This document shows, one piece after another, positions 33,701-43,003 of a DNA stretch of 64,000 nucleotides. Made by a program: the position numbers and the translations under genes. Location of the stretch: positions 1 through 64,000 of the forward strand of contig LLCB01000114.1 in NCBI GenBank assembly GCA_001414345.1, given 5' to 3'. The stretch comes from Hymenoscyphus infarciens (Eukaryota; Ascomycota; Leotiomycetes; Helotiales; Helotiaceae). The notes beneath the pieces were generated by a model. It searched no databases. It saw only the letters and a program-made list of their open reading frames with translations, and was not told where the DNA came from. How positions within the stretch are numbered: position 1 is the stretch's first letter; each line of letters starts with the position of its first letter.

Positions 33701-34944
33701 CAACTTGGCCGACAAATTCAACGAGTGTTAACTCTCAGGATTCGAAATTGCCTGGCCTCTCTTTCGGCCCCGCTTCTAAAAACACAAATTTCGCTACATC
33801 TTTGTCTGGATTTGGATTCAGCCCATCTACCATTTTTGAGACTTCTAGATCTTCGGAGTTGAGTGGTTTTTCTACCAAAGCTTCCTCGGCTAACTCTATT
33901 ACATTTCTAACTTCAACGGTGCCCACTGCTTCACCATTCACACCCTCTTCGTCCACAACCGCCAGTTCCTCCATGAATCCAAAATCTTCCTCTTCCACCA
34001 AAGCATTACCCACACCCATCACTTCATGCACTTTATCTAGCGCTTCCGCCTTTACAACAAACAACCAAGTCGTTCCCGCCACTATTTTATGCAATTGTGA
34101 TGGTGGGCGAGTTGCCGGAATTCAAACTACGATTGGCCCTGATAAAGCAACCACATTTACCTGCGCCATCGATACGACAAGAATCGCAGTGAGCACTGTT
34201 GCTGCACAGCCACCACCTCCAGTCACGTCGTGTAGCTTGTCTAGTGCTTCCGAATTTACGACAAACAATCAAGCAGTCCCTGCTACAATATTGTGTGCAT
34301 GTAATGGTGGCAAGGTCGCTGGTATTCAAACCACCATTGGGCCTGATAAAGCTACAACATATACCTGTGCAATTGAAAACACAAAAATCGCAGTTTCTAC
34401 TGCTTCTCCTCCGCCACCACCTCCAGCTCCCCCCGCCCCACCAGTATCTTCAGTCGCACCACCCTCTCCACCTCCCCCATCAAATCCTCCACCACCTCCT
34501 TACAACAAAGGCATCTGTAATGTACATATACGGGAAACCACACAGGCCTCAATAATGAGCCCTAATAAACCCGTACAAGCTCAACTTCGCATCACTGATG
34601 GTGTTGGTAAGCTCCTTGCGGAACAAGGGTTCTCAGACTTTCCTTGGGGAGGAAGTGTCAGTATTAGTGCCCAACAATCCAAATTGCCCTACAATCTACA
34701 AGTCACCTTCCCCAAGACATCTAAGAAAGTGAATAAAAGAGATAGGCCCGCTCCACTACCAACCGTGCCAGGCTATGATAGTTGGATCGTCAACTTGGTA
34801 GCTGGTGATACCAAATGGGATAGCACAAGCAAAGATACTACCAAGCTTCCGAACTGTTCTGTTGGTAAATGGGACTATGGTAATATTGGGGACGACCTGC
34901 TCTCCTATCAGTATGGTGCCCATGTCAATGCAAGTAAAGACTAA
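30742..34944 (+). CDS. Large secreted Ser/Thr-rich protein, 1400 residues
   Basis: Single 4.2-kb exon. The N-terminus looks like a signal peptide or signal anchor (about residues 12-30). Residues 40-180 are a Ser/Thr/Pro-rich, probably O-glycosylated stalk. A block with LLPVIGKWKGSPELLKTETL and a KKRG site follows. Residues about 560-780 form a folded domain: GLFGCTAVVIVSPRGIYLAHIFE, TPWCQSIQSLVG, FIVTPFTVDDD and WRVWSEW, a module I associate with fungal secreted proteins of unknown function. A second Ser/Thr stalk (780-1085) leads to two tandem 60-residue Cys-containing repeats (about 1092-1152 and 1160-1220), a poly-Pro linker and a C-terminal beta-rich domain (GICNVHI). Wall or surface location is inferred; GPI signals are not evident. 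It borders the 35-42 kb AT-rich island. Confidence 0.82.
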   Translation: MLNFRSRPLSRASVVTIIFLAAQNAGVFAMIGDSGTPGPGNSVQSPAWKNFTASSSSSMEASPRNTEFLQSRLINSTVLSSPRKVQDSSTSRPSSSNYQTSSSLLGTNVAPHSESPHSSPYPTIQTTSSSTIINPSSAPTNNPPNTGKFPNLSTQPHNSTSSSSSSSVMDSSGPTVIMDIITSVFVQSGTTVTERILTGGLLAHITLPQATTTFTGSQATSAVSSVSSEIVGLLPVIGKWKGSPELLKTETLNAINNMEKSVKGLISALGGKSSSSKECGSKNKKRGLFDFIGNAIKSLTCVIKSLDTVTKNIEGNVVEAIEGSLGSLKSDTEELEEEDDTRTNTETSNENRSSQASSIRGLSSEKPCSSTETAYQVTYSCMHTVITKDGSSIPTSTCAPPVSVTITGCEVTGTTTTTIASESQRETLKRCSQEACGDVCLIGAGSPLHNNSIGTIPTTATMDCAMFSTYTTSALPTASWGFIDVVENSAASAVERSSSGAGPDHDSISLPKRVLPWDIDMPGFDNTGYLTHLTSQTQDSHWLPQDGDTAGRFYPFGEFGDEELIVQGIDGLFGCTAVVIVSPRGIYLAHIFEVPVFLSETPDIQAPNQVRLVDSSDAVFDDLCIRAFKYGTPWCQSIQSLVGSDQDPGPLHSSYRPNIFIVTPFTVDDDRRVFNTVTGLRYDRRVAVLRDSIAQLLPGAIVHPPAGYTRTQPDASRDPSRAWGKVLVEVHRPQGMIKDVARGISRPFARWRVWSEWSKIGGGDFVYSLAPGGRKKREVSGSKLCMGHTSSSASNPTSFPELSSTYISATTFETSISSRNSSIDISSLERSSFLPRPSIISHPTTTSVDNSTITTKNSTTRVSTGLLFISTSSVASFSSLESSLTLDKSNSAATILPNQRSGTSSTLASDFTSSPSSGWTQIGTGIETSIRTLATPLSGSTGSSIKYTTPSSEFQSTFPSSKDTIIIKSSAKSLSATSATPQTSNDTTWPTNSTSVNSQDSKLPGLSFGPASKNTNFATSLSGFGFSPSTIFETSRSSELSGFSTKASSANSITFLTSTVPTASPFTPSSSTTASSSMNPKSSSSTKALPTPITSCTLSSASAFTTNNQVVPATILCNCDGGRVAGIQTTIGPDKATTFTCAIDTTRIAVSTVAAQPPPPVTSCSLSSASEFTTNNQAVPATILCACNGGKVAGIQTTIGPDKATTYTCAIENTKIAVSTASPPPPPPAPPAPPVSSVAPPSPPPPSNPPPPPYNKGICNVHIRETTQASIMSPNKPVQAQLRITDGVGKLLAEQGFSDFPWGGSVSISAQQSKLPYNLQVTFPKTSKKVNKRDRPAPLPTVPGYDSWIVNLVAGDTKWDSTSKDTTKLPNCSVGKWDYGNIGDDLLSYQYGAHVNASKD
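34018..34401 (+). repeat. Two-copy tandem domain duplication in the secreted protein
   Basis: Copies at about 34018-34197 and 34222-34401 encode near-identical 60-residue units, each with four Cys (SC, LCNC or LCAC, TC) and the shared core GIQTTIGPDKATT. A Gln/Pro linker separates them. They differ at DNA level mostly at third codon positions. Confidence 0.88.
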
Positions 34945-35649
34945 ATCATTTTCACTTTTATTACAAAACTAGTAATTATACTAATGCGGAGCAGAATCGA
35001 GAAATGGATTGTCGTTGGGTGTGTTAGGGTCAGTTTCGGTTTTTTATTTGGGTGGCATGCCCCTGTATTAAGCGAGTTTCATTGAAACGGGCTTTTTGGT
35101 AAGACTTTGTATTAGTCTTTTGTGCCTACTGGTTATCAGCACGCTCTTTCTATAACTTCCTGCATTCTTTACCTTGGGGGGGGGGCTCTCGTAGTTATTT
35201 CTTTATGGTGGTTTAGCTCAGCCCGTCTTAGGACTATTGCGTTAAGTGAGTGTGGACAGAAACCAAGTCATTTCTGTAGGGCCCAGATTTGAATCAATCC
35301 ACAAGCTACTCTTTAGATTTTTTTCTATTTTACTCAACCTTACTTTGAAAACAAAGAGCAACTGACAAAAGTTTAATTTTCAATTTTGGACAAGTAACAA
35401 AGAGCCACTTTTCTTTCGTAATTCAATATTACTTTGTTAATGATAATTCTATTACTCTCAGAGAAACATTAAGATATTTCATGCTCTGTTTATCTACTGG
35501 GACATATTTCCTTAACAGAAATATAACTAATAAACAAGGTTTGAAGCTTTGCATAAAAATAGTGTTAAAATTCGAAAAGATAACTTCTAAGAAAATTTAT
35601 TCTTTCAAACACAATACGTCGATCGTACTCCCCATACTCCTTTTCTTGC

Positions 35650-36640
35650 TATAGGCCAGATGTAGTAATTATTATAGACTGCCGAGATGGCTTAATACAT
35701 AATTACCAAGTAGACGAGTTAGAAAGGAGATGTCGATCCACCTGAAATACACCACATATCCAAATCCGAGGATATTGGTACTGGAAATGTATCACAGTAG
35801 GTATTCTACAAGGATTGTCCTATTTAGCACCCCCTGGAGTTAACAGCACATTTGTCCCTGACCTGGGACTAATAGGAATCCGGTTCGTAGAACACATCTT
35901 CCTAGAAGCACACAAATTCAAGCAACCAGAAATTCCTTAAGGCGAGTACTTCATTAGTAAAGGTAAAGATTAGGAAGGCTTCCGTAGGATTCTCGGCGCA
36001 ATCTCGTCTACTCTTGTATAGCTTGTTAAGGATTTGTTAAATAGAGCCTCTATTAACACTCGACCACCGCCTTAATAGGCATAACAAGCAGCATTTTTTG
36101 TTAGGAACAACATAAATCATCAGTTAATGTGCTATTTAGAAGACTAATTGATATCTTCTCCTTGGACATATTACTAAATTTGAAGCTCGAGAAGGTATCC
36201 CACCCTACAAAGTTCCACGTCCTTAGACCTTCTTTCCTTTCGCCTCTGAAGTACCGGCAGATAAGAGGAAGGAAGAGTGCCCTCTTTACAAAGAACTATT
36301 CGGGCTCCTTCAAAGTAGAAAACTTTCTCTGTCAAATACTAGCGGCACCTAAGCGCCAGTTCTGACTCTATGCTACAAGAAACGTTGTAGGTGTCGCTGC
36401 TTGCTATCCTAGGTTCTTATAAAAGGACATCTCTATTACCGTTGTGTAAAGAAGCCCGATTTTCACCTACTGACCTGTCTATAGAGTAGGATCCCCCGCT
36501 ATAACTTCGTCAATTGAGACTACGGGATAAGAATTGCAATAATGGAACTAACGATGGGTCGAGTAATAAATAGTTCTTGTTATACTCTAATACTCCTTCT
36601 ATAACCCCTACGTTGGATAATTAAGAGAGTGATAATAATT
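35650..36640 (+). pseudogene. RIP-inactivated gene relic
   Basis: The plus strand from about 35650 to 36075 reads as protein (IIIDCRDGLIHNYQVDELER, later YLAPPGVNSTFVPDLGLIGI, then EGFRRILGAISSTLV) interrupted only by TGA, TAA and TAG. Each stop sits where one C-to-T or G-to-A change would turn a CAA, CAG or TGG codon into it. A second frame, 36129-36640 (VSHPTKFHVLRPSFLSPLKY; then LYATRNVVGVAACYPRFL between stops), continues the pattern. The composition is intermediate between the gene island and the AT-rich block. I do not recognise the family; it could be a gene or a transposon ORF. The decay is what RIP leaking into the edge of a repeat island would give. Confidence 0.5.
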
Positions 36641-39600
36641 AGATTTTGAACCCCCTTCGCGTACCTACCACCGGCATCTAGATATAACGAAACTAGCTTG
36701 CCCTGGCTAATAGAACACATCTAAATAAATTAACTTAATAAACTCAAGACATTACAGTTATCTCCAGTGACTGCTAACTCACCTCTTACTATAAATTTTA
36801 ACTTTTAATATTATTTTTTATGAAATTCTAATTATCTCAAAGCTACTTTACTACGATACTATAGTCGTATCTCAAGAATTTAAATAGGAAAAGAATACTA
36901 TATAAGTTAACTAAGGAGTTTATAGAGCTCTAAATAAGCTATATACTCTCTACTCTATCTTTCTAAATTATAAAGAAGCTAAAGAGCTATTAATATTAGT
37001 CTTTAAGCTACTTTAAGATAAAATAAGAATCCTATAAAAGTAAATAGCTGTCGATTATAGCTAATAACACTTAAATAGAGCTTCTATTTATAAATAATAG
37101 TTATATATAGTTTAAACTTTCTACTTATTTTAAGTCTCTAAGTTTAGACGTTCTATATTACGGATTCTATATATAGACGATTCTTTATACCACGTGTTCT
37201 ATTATATATAATATAAATACTATCTTAGTATTAATTTTTAGCTATCTATTCTACTTTTTAACTGAAAATCAGAGAAATATAGAAATAATTATATCTTCTA
37301 GTTTAGAGTTATAGAAAAAGAATAGAGAATAGAGAATAGAGCTACTAATTATAAGGTTTTAATTATAAAACACTATATAATTTCTAGTTTCTAGCTATAC
37401 TATCTACTTTCGTCTCTTTTTTCTACTCTTCTTCTTCTTTCTCTTCTTCTTCTTCTTTAATTAAGATTATAAGAGTAAGAGTAAAAGCTCTAGAGTAAGA
37501 TAAGTATAATATAGAAGCGAAGAAGAAGCGTAGAAGCCTAGAAACTAGAAGAGTAGCTAGAAGATATAAAAGAATTATAAATTAAGTATAGAAAGAAAAT
37601 CTCTCTAGAAATACTAATTTATAATTTATATTAAAAACATATAAAGTATAGTTCTATTCTCTATTCTCTATTCTATATATAGAGTAAATAAATAGTGAAA
37701 TAGTAAGTTATTACTATGAAGTATCTTTACTAGTAGTATATATTTTCACTATCTCTTTTATCTCTATACTCTTATCTTTTCTCTTTTATACTTCTAACTT
37801 CTAAATCTAGTACTAATTACAACTAAAACAAAACTCTATAATAAGATCTCTAAAATAATTTAACCTTACTAAGCTTTATATAAACTAGTTTAACTTAGGA
37901 AATCTTATTTTATATATACTATATATATAAGAATTAGCTTTTCTAAGAGATAAGTACTTATTAAAGAATTTACTCTTATCTAGCTAAGTCTTATATAAAG
38001 CGTAGCTTAGTAAATAAAAATAGAATAAAGTCTAATAGTTTACTTAAAATTTAACTAAGTTTATAATTAGCTTATACTAGACTAGTATTAGAATATTTTT
38101 TTTAATAATATAACTTTTATAAGACTTATATATTTATATTAAGCTTTATAGCTATTAGCTCTCTATACTTTCAAAGAATATATTACTAGTATAATAAAGT
38201 CTAATTATTCAAGAATATAGATAACTAGTAATAGAAAGTATAACTTACTTATAAAATAATATAGACTTTTTAGAAAAAATGAAATACTAATAGAATAAAG
38301 TTTAATAACCAGAGAAGATATAATACTAGTAGAAATAATACTAAAGTCTAGAATAATATTATAAAAAACTTTTAAATACTAGTAGAATAGTTATATACTA
38401 ATAATAATAAAACGTTTCTAAAAAATTAAATTAAATAGAGAGTTATCTTTAATACTCTTAATATCTAAGCTTACTTACTCTTTATTCTCTAATATTAAGA
38501 ATACTAAGACTAACTTACTTACTAAGTTCTAAGATTATATAATTAAGTAAAAGTTTACTTAGTAAATAGCTTATTATAAAGATATACTATATATTATAAG
38601 TTATTATAATAGTATTTCTAGTTTATCTAATACTTAGTATAATAGCTAGTATATCTAGTATTTAAAAAAATAAAATATTAAAAGTCTAATAATTAGAAAG
38701 GATTATATAATATATAATATAGTTTATTAAAAAATAGTTTGAATATATTATAAAATAAACTTAGAATTAGAAATTATTATAATATAACTAATAACTATTA
38801 TTAAGAAACATTTATTTAATAAAGACTAAAAAGAATAAAGATATTTTATTATATATTCTTTTTATATAAATTAAAAAAAGAAGAATAAGAGAAAAGTACT
38901 AGTTAGCTTTAGAGATTTATATCTTTAGAATTTATTAAGTAAAGTAAGTAAAGAGAGTAACTAGTTATATAATTAAGTAAAACTCTAGTTGATTTTTTCT
39001 TTTTTAGGATTCTCTACTAAGTATAATAACTCTAAAAAGTAGTAATCTTGAAGATATAAGTTAAATAATTAATTACTTAATAATTAATAATTAGAAAATA
39101 GTTATTATTAAATATAATTAAAGATATACTAGTAAAGAGCTATATTTATAATAGAATAAGTATTTAAAGTATATATTAAGAAGTAATAAATTCTAAAGAG
39201 TAGCTATATATAGCTTCTTAGTTTATATATAGCTCTTTAGTACTAATCTATAGCTAATAATATAGTATCTTAATAAAAAAACGTACTAAGACTTACTAAG
39301 ACTCTTTTTAAAAGCTTATAATAGTAATATAATTAATTATAAAATAGTATATATAACGGCACGAAATATATACTACTACTAAAGAGGTATATAAGAGTAC
39401 GTTCGAGATAAAATAATATATATAAATACTAGGCTCTAGTATAGAAGAAAAGGAAAAACTATCTCTCTTATATACTAAAGATAAACATCTATATATAAGA
39501 GGTTAAAAACTACTAAGTCTTAATAATAATAATAACTAAGCTCTATCTAATATAGCTAATACTAAATAATAAGAGCTGAAAAGCTAAATATATAATATCT

Positions 39601-40217
39601 AAATCTTAATCTCTGTTATATATAAATATTAGATATTACTATCTTTAGTACCTTTAGTTATATAAGTATTAGTTATTTATAATCTTAGCCTAGAGATATT
39701 AGTAGTTTTATAAATGCCGGCAATTTAGAATAGCGTGCTATTATAGTATATAGATTACTTTTAATAATTTAAATATTATAAAGACTTTTATTAAGTTAAT
39801 ATAATACTATCTATATATATAGAAATTATCTAATTAAGCTTAGTAGTTACTTTATTATATATTTAAGAGTATAAACTTCTAGTTTTAGAGTAAGTACGTT
39901 TCTAGAGTTACTATAACTAACTTATATAATAAGTTAGTAGAGAATCTTAAAAAGTAATATTAATTATATAATTAAGTAAAAGTCTAATTAAATTATTTTT
40001 TTAAGATTCCTTACTAACTTATTATACGAGTTAGTTATAGCGACCTTAAAACGTAGTAACTCTAAAGATATAATCTAAATAATTAATTACTTAATAACTA
40101 ATAGTTAGAAAATAGTAATTCTTAGATATAATTAAAGATATATTAGTAAAGAGCTATATTTACGATAGAATAAGTATTTAAAGCGTATATTAAGAAGTAA
40201 TAAATTCTAAAGAGTAG

Positions 40218-40328
40218 TATGACGTATTTTTGAGTTAAAAACGCTCTAAGGAGCTTAAATTTAGAAGGTGAAAACTCTACTATATATATAGAGAAAAGAG
40301 GTTACGTAAGACTCTCTTTTCTATAATA
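40218..40328. repeat. 5' LTR of the TRIM-like element
   Basis: 111 bases, beginning TATGACGTATTTTT and ending TTTTCTATAATA; pairs with 41072-41182. Confidence 0.82.
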
Positions 40329-41071
40329 TATCTCTTAGGTCTAGGAGACAGCTTCCTAGGCCTATAAACTTAAACCAGATTATAAAAGAACCTCTTAACT
40401 ACATCGCCCTCTATTCCTACTCTAAGTCTTATAGAGCTATATATATTACTTTAAACTCCTAAATAGTAATCTTAGATAATATTCTCAAGAGTAAGTTTCT
40501 ACTCCTAGATCTTATCCAACTTCCTCTCTTATACTCTAGTACGTTATTAGCTCTAGCTTTTTTAGTAAAGACAGTAGGTAGCGTTCGTAAGATATAGTAG
40601 CTCGTAGTTAGCGTTATATACTAGCTTTGTAGAGTACTAGGCTTCTAGATCGTCTTAATCGAGCACCTCTTAAGGTGGCTAGCGCGCTGCTAGGCTTCCG
40701 GTTTATAAAGGCACCTCTAAGAGTAGCGGTGGCTAGCTTCGTAGCTAGGCTTATATAAGCTCGTCGATAGAGTGAGCTGCTGAATTAAGATATACCTACT
40801 CGAGTAGAGCTTTCGCTATATTCGAATTTAAGAGCGTCCTATAGAAGAGTCCCGTCTACGCTTATTAAGAGAGTCCTTATTCGCGCTTATTAGAAGAGTC
40901 TCGTATTCGAAGTTAGAAGAGCCTTTACTCGTTAAGAGTAAGTATCGAGAAGAGGTTAATTACGCTAACTCTAATAGCGGAGAGCGTTCTAAATACGTTA
41001 TAACGTTAAATACGTAAGTAGAAGATAAGATGTTATAAGAGTATACTATAAGTGTAAACTAGGCTTATAAC

Positions 41072-41182
41072 TATAACGTATTTTTAGGTTGAAAACGCTC
41101 TAAGGAGCTTAAATTTAGAAGGTGAAAACTCTGCTATATATACAGGGAAAAGGGGTCACGTGAGACCCTCTTTTCTGTGATA
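41072..41182. repeat. 3' LTR of the TRIM-like element
   Basis: 111 bases, beginning TATAACGTATTTTT and ending TTTTCTGTGATA. Less RIP-mutated than the 5' copy: it keeps GGGG, CACGTG and CCC where the other has AG, TACGTA and CTC. Confidence 0.82.
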
Positions 41183-42300
41183 AGTAGTTATATATAGCTC
41201 TTCGGCGCTAATTTATCGCCGACGGTAGATAGAGTAGCCTACTTTAAAAGCTTATAATCGTAATCTAATTAATTATAAACTAGTATATAGATTACCTTTA
41301 ATAACTTAGATATTATAGAGACTTTTATTAAGTTAATATTATACTATTTATATTTGTAAAAATTATCTAATTAGGATTAGTAGTTGATTTATTATATATT
41401 TAAGAGTATAAGATACTAGTTTTAGAGTCGCTACGCTTTTAGAGTCGCTACGACTAACTTATATAACGAGTTAGTAGAGAATCTTAAACAAATAATTTAA
41501 TTAGACTTTTGCTTAATTATATAATTAGTTACTCTCTTTACTAACTTCACTTAATAAATCCTAAATATATAAATCTCTAAAGCTAACTAGTAGTAAAGAG
41601 AATAAAGAAATTAGTATTTAAAATTTTATTTATTTTCTAGCTTTAATTTCTTTATACTTTCTTTTAAAAAATCTTTTAATAACTCTTTTAATATATAAAT
41701 AAGTTAATTCTTTTAATAAAAAGAAAAGATATAATTAAATATAAAAGATTAGTTTAGTATAAAAAGTTCGATATAATAAAAAGAAGAAATACTTTATTTT
41801 AAAATTAAGAAAAAGATTTATCTTTAGTTATTTAATAAGATAAATATTATTAAATAAAATAACTTACTTTACTATTTTTACTATTAAAGTATTTTCTTAT
41901 TAGTATTATTAATATAAACCTAAGTTAAAATTATTATTTAATTTAAAAACTTACTTTATAACTTTTATTATTTAAAACTTCTTTTATTTGTTTTATTAAT
42001 ATATAACTAATTTAATAAAATTAATGATTTATGAAGAAGAAAAATATATAGGGAAAAAAATACTTACTTTAATATTTCTCTAAGTATAACTTTATTTTAT
42101 AAGTTTTATTTAGTTTTAATAAAATTAACTACTTATAAAAAAGAGAATAATTAAATTAATAGACTTACTTTTTTAGAATATATATATATATATATACTTA
42201 TCTACGTAGTTTATACTTTCTATATATATAAAGTATTAAATACTATGTTTTATAGCCCTCGGTCTTCTAAATTTCTAGGCTACGTTATATGAATTCTCCT

Positions 42301-43003
42301 AGATAATAAGAGTAATCAACTTTAATTGTCTAGGAAAGGTTAAACAATGCGAAGTATCGAAGTGTTTTCCAGCCGCTTTTATTAACTACAGCAAGCCTAT
42401 TCTCTCCTCTCCGCCCCAATCCCAGCACCAATTAGCACAAACCAACACCAAACAAAACCCCATAACAAGACCCCTGAGAATAAGCGAACCCCGCCAAGGC
42501 CCATGCAAACCAGGTCACTCGGGAAATCCCCCACCCGGCGATCGTTGAAACAAGCTTCCCACACGAGACTACTCCACTCCACTTCAGCCTCCTTCTCGCC
42601 ACGCTTCCATGGCTTTGTTGAAACTTCCGACATGAAACGCCAGAGAAAATACCAGTTATCAACTCGAACGATACACACCTCCTTCAACAAAGCACAGTGT
42701 GATATTTACATGTCAAATAAGTCGCATTCCAAAGGATAAGAGAGTTGAACTAAGTGTTTTCGAATTGTATCATCGAGGGATAAGAGATGGACATCAAATG
42801 TGGTATATACAAAGTTTTTTTTTTATCTATAGAATATGGAAATGGTTTATATACAAGCGTATTCAAATTTTGAACGAGCAACGAAAAGAGAATCGAAACG
42901 GTTTTAGAAAGAAGATATTATATAAAAGGAAAACGCTACGCTATAATTGGCTGGATTACAAGTCTATCAAAACTCAGAATAGAGACCATGCTCTCTCCTC
43001 CAT
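42301..43003. other. Intergenic transition, no supported gene
   Basis: About 700 bases between the AT-rich island and the Asn/Gly-repeat gene. A Trp/Gly-rich minus-strand frame (42397-42690) has no motif and is not called. Confidence 0.45.

Larger units (their letters stand above)
40218..41182. mobile_element. TRIM-like LTR element, 965 bases
   Basis: Direct terminal repeats of exactly 111 bases (40218-40328 and 41072-41182) flank a 743-base interior. The two repeats differ only by transitions (G/A, C/T). The 5-base target duplication AGTAG lies on both sides (40213-40217 and 41183-41187). The host copy of the surrounding repeat is interrupted here, while its paralogue at about 39190-39203 is uninterrupted. 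Size and layout match terminal-repeat retrotransposons in miniature. No clear primer-binding site or polypurine tract was seen, and no ORF; the interior has a few protein-like stretches but many stops. Confidence 0.8.
38898..41591. mobile_element. Inverted-repeat-bounded element block, two copies of one core
   Basis: The left edge (38898-39020; starts ACTAGTTAGCTTTAGAGATT) recurs as its reverse complement at the right edge (about 41440-41591), so the block has terminal inverted repeats of more than 100 bases. Near 39900-40046 the same terminal sequence appears twice head to head, which marks the junction of two units. Both units share a same-orientation core (about 39060-39260 and 40065-40217, continuing after the TRIM at 41183), including AGTATTTAAAG(C/T)(G/A)TATATTAAG. 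This looks like an old, RIP-mutated non-autonomous DNA transposon in tandem. No transposase frame survives. Confidence 0.6.
36640..42300. other. AT-rich RIP-like island 2
   Basis: Extremely AT-rich, made largely of TA, AG and CT steps with CA/TG rare; stops in all frames. It contains the inverted-repeat block 38898-41591 and the TRIM-like insertion 40218-41182. Segments of relatively higher GC occur inside the TRIM (40600-40980), consistent with a younger insertion. No intact gene. Confidence 0.85.

Noticed and set aside
35206..35300. tRNA-like stretch (GGTGGTTTAGCTCAG, later TTTGAATCAATCC)
   Set aside because: Resembles A- and B-box sequence, but the acceptor stem does not pair and the T-loop is wrong.
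42397..42690. 97-codon Trp/Gly-rich minus-strand frame next to island 2
   Set aside because: No motif or family resemblance; antisense frames of similar length exist at the same place.
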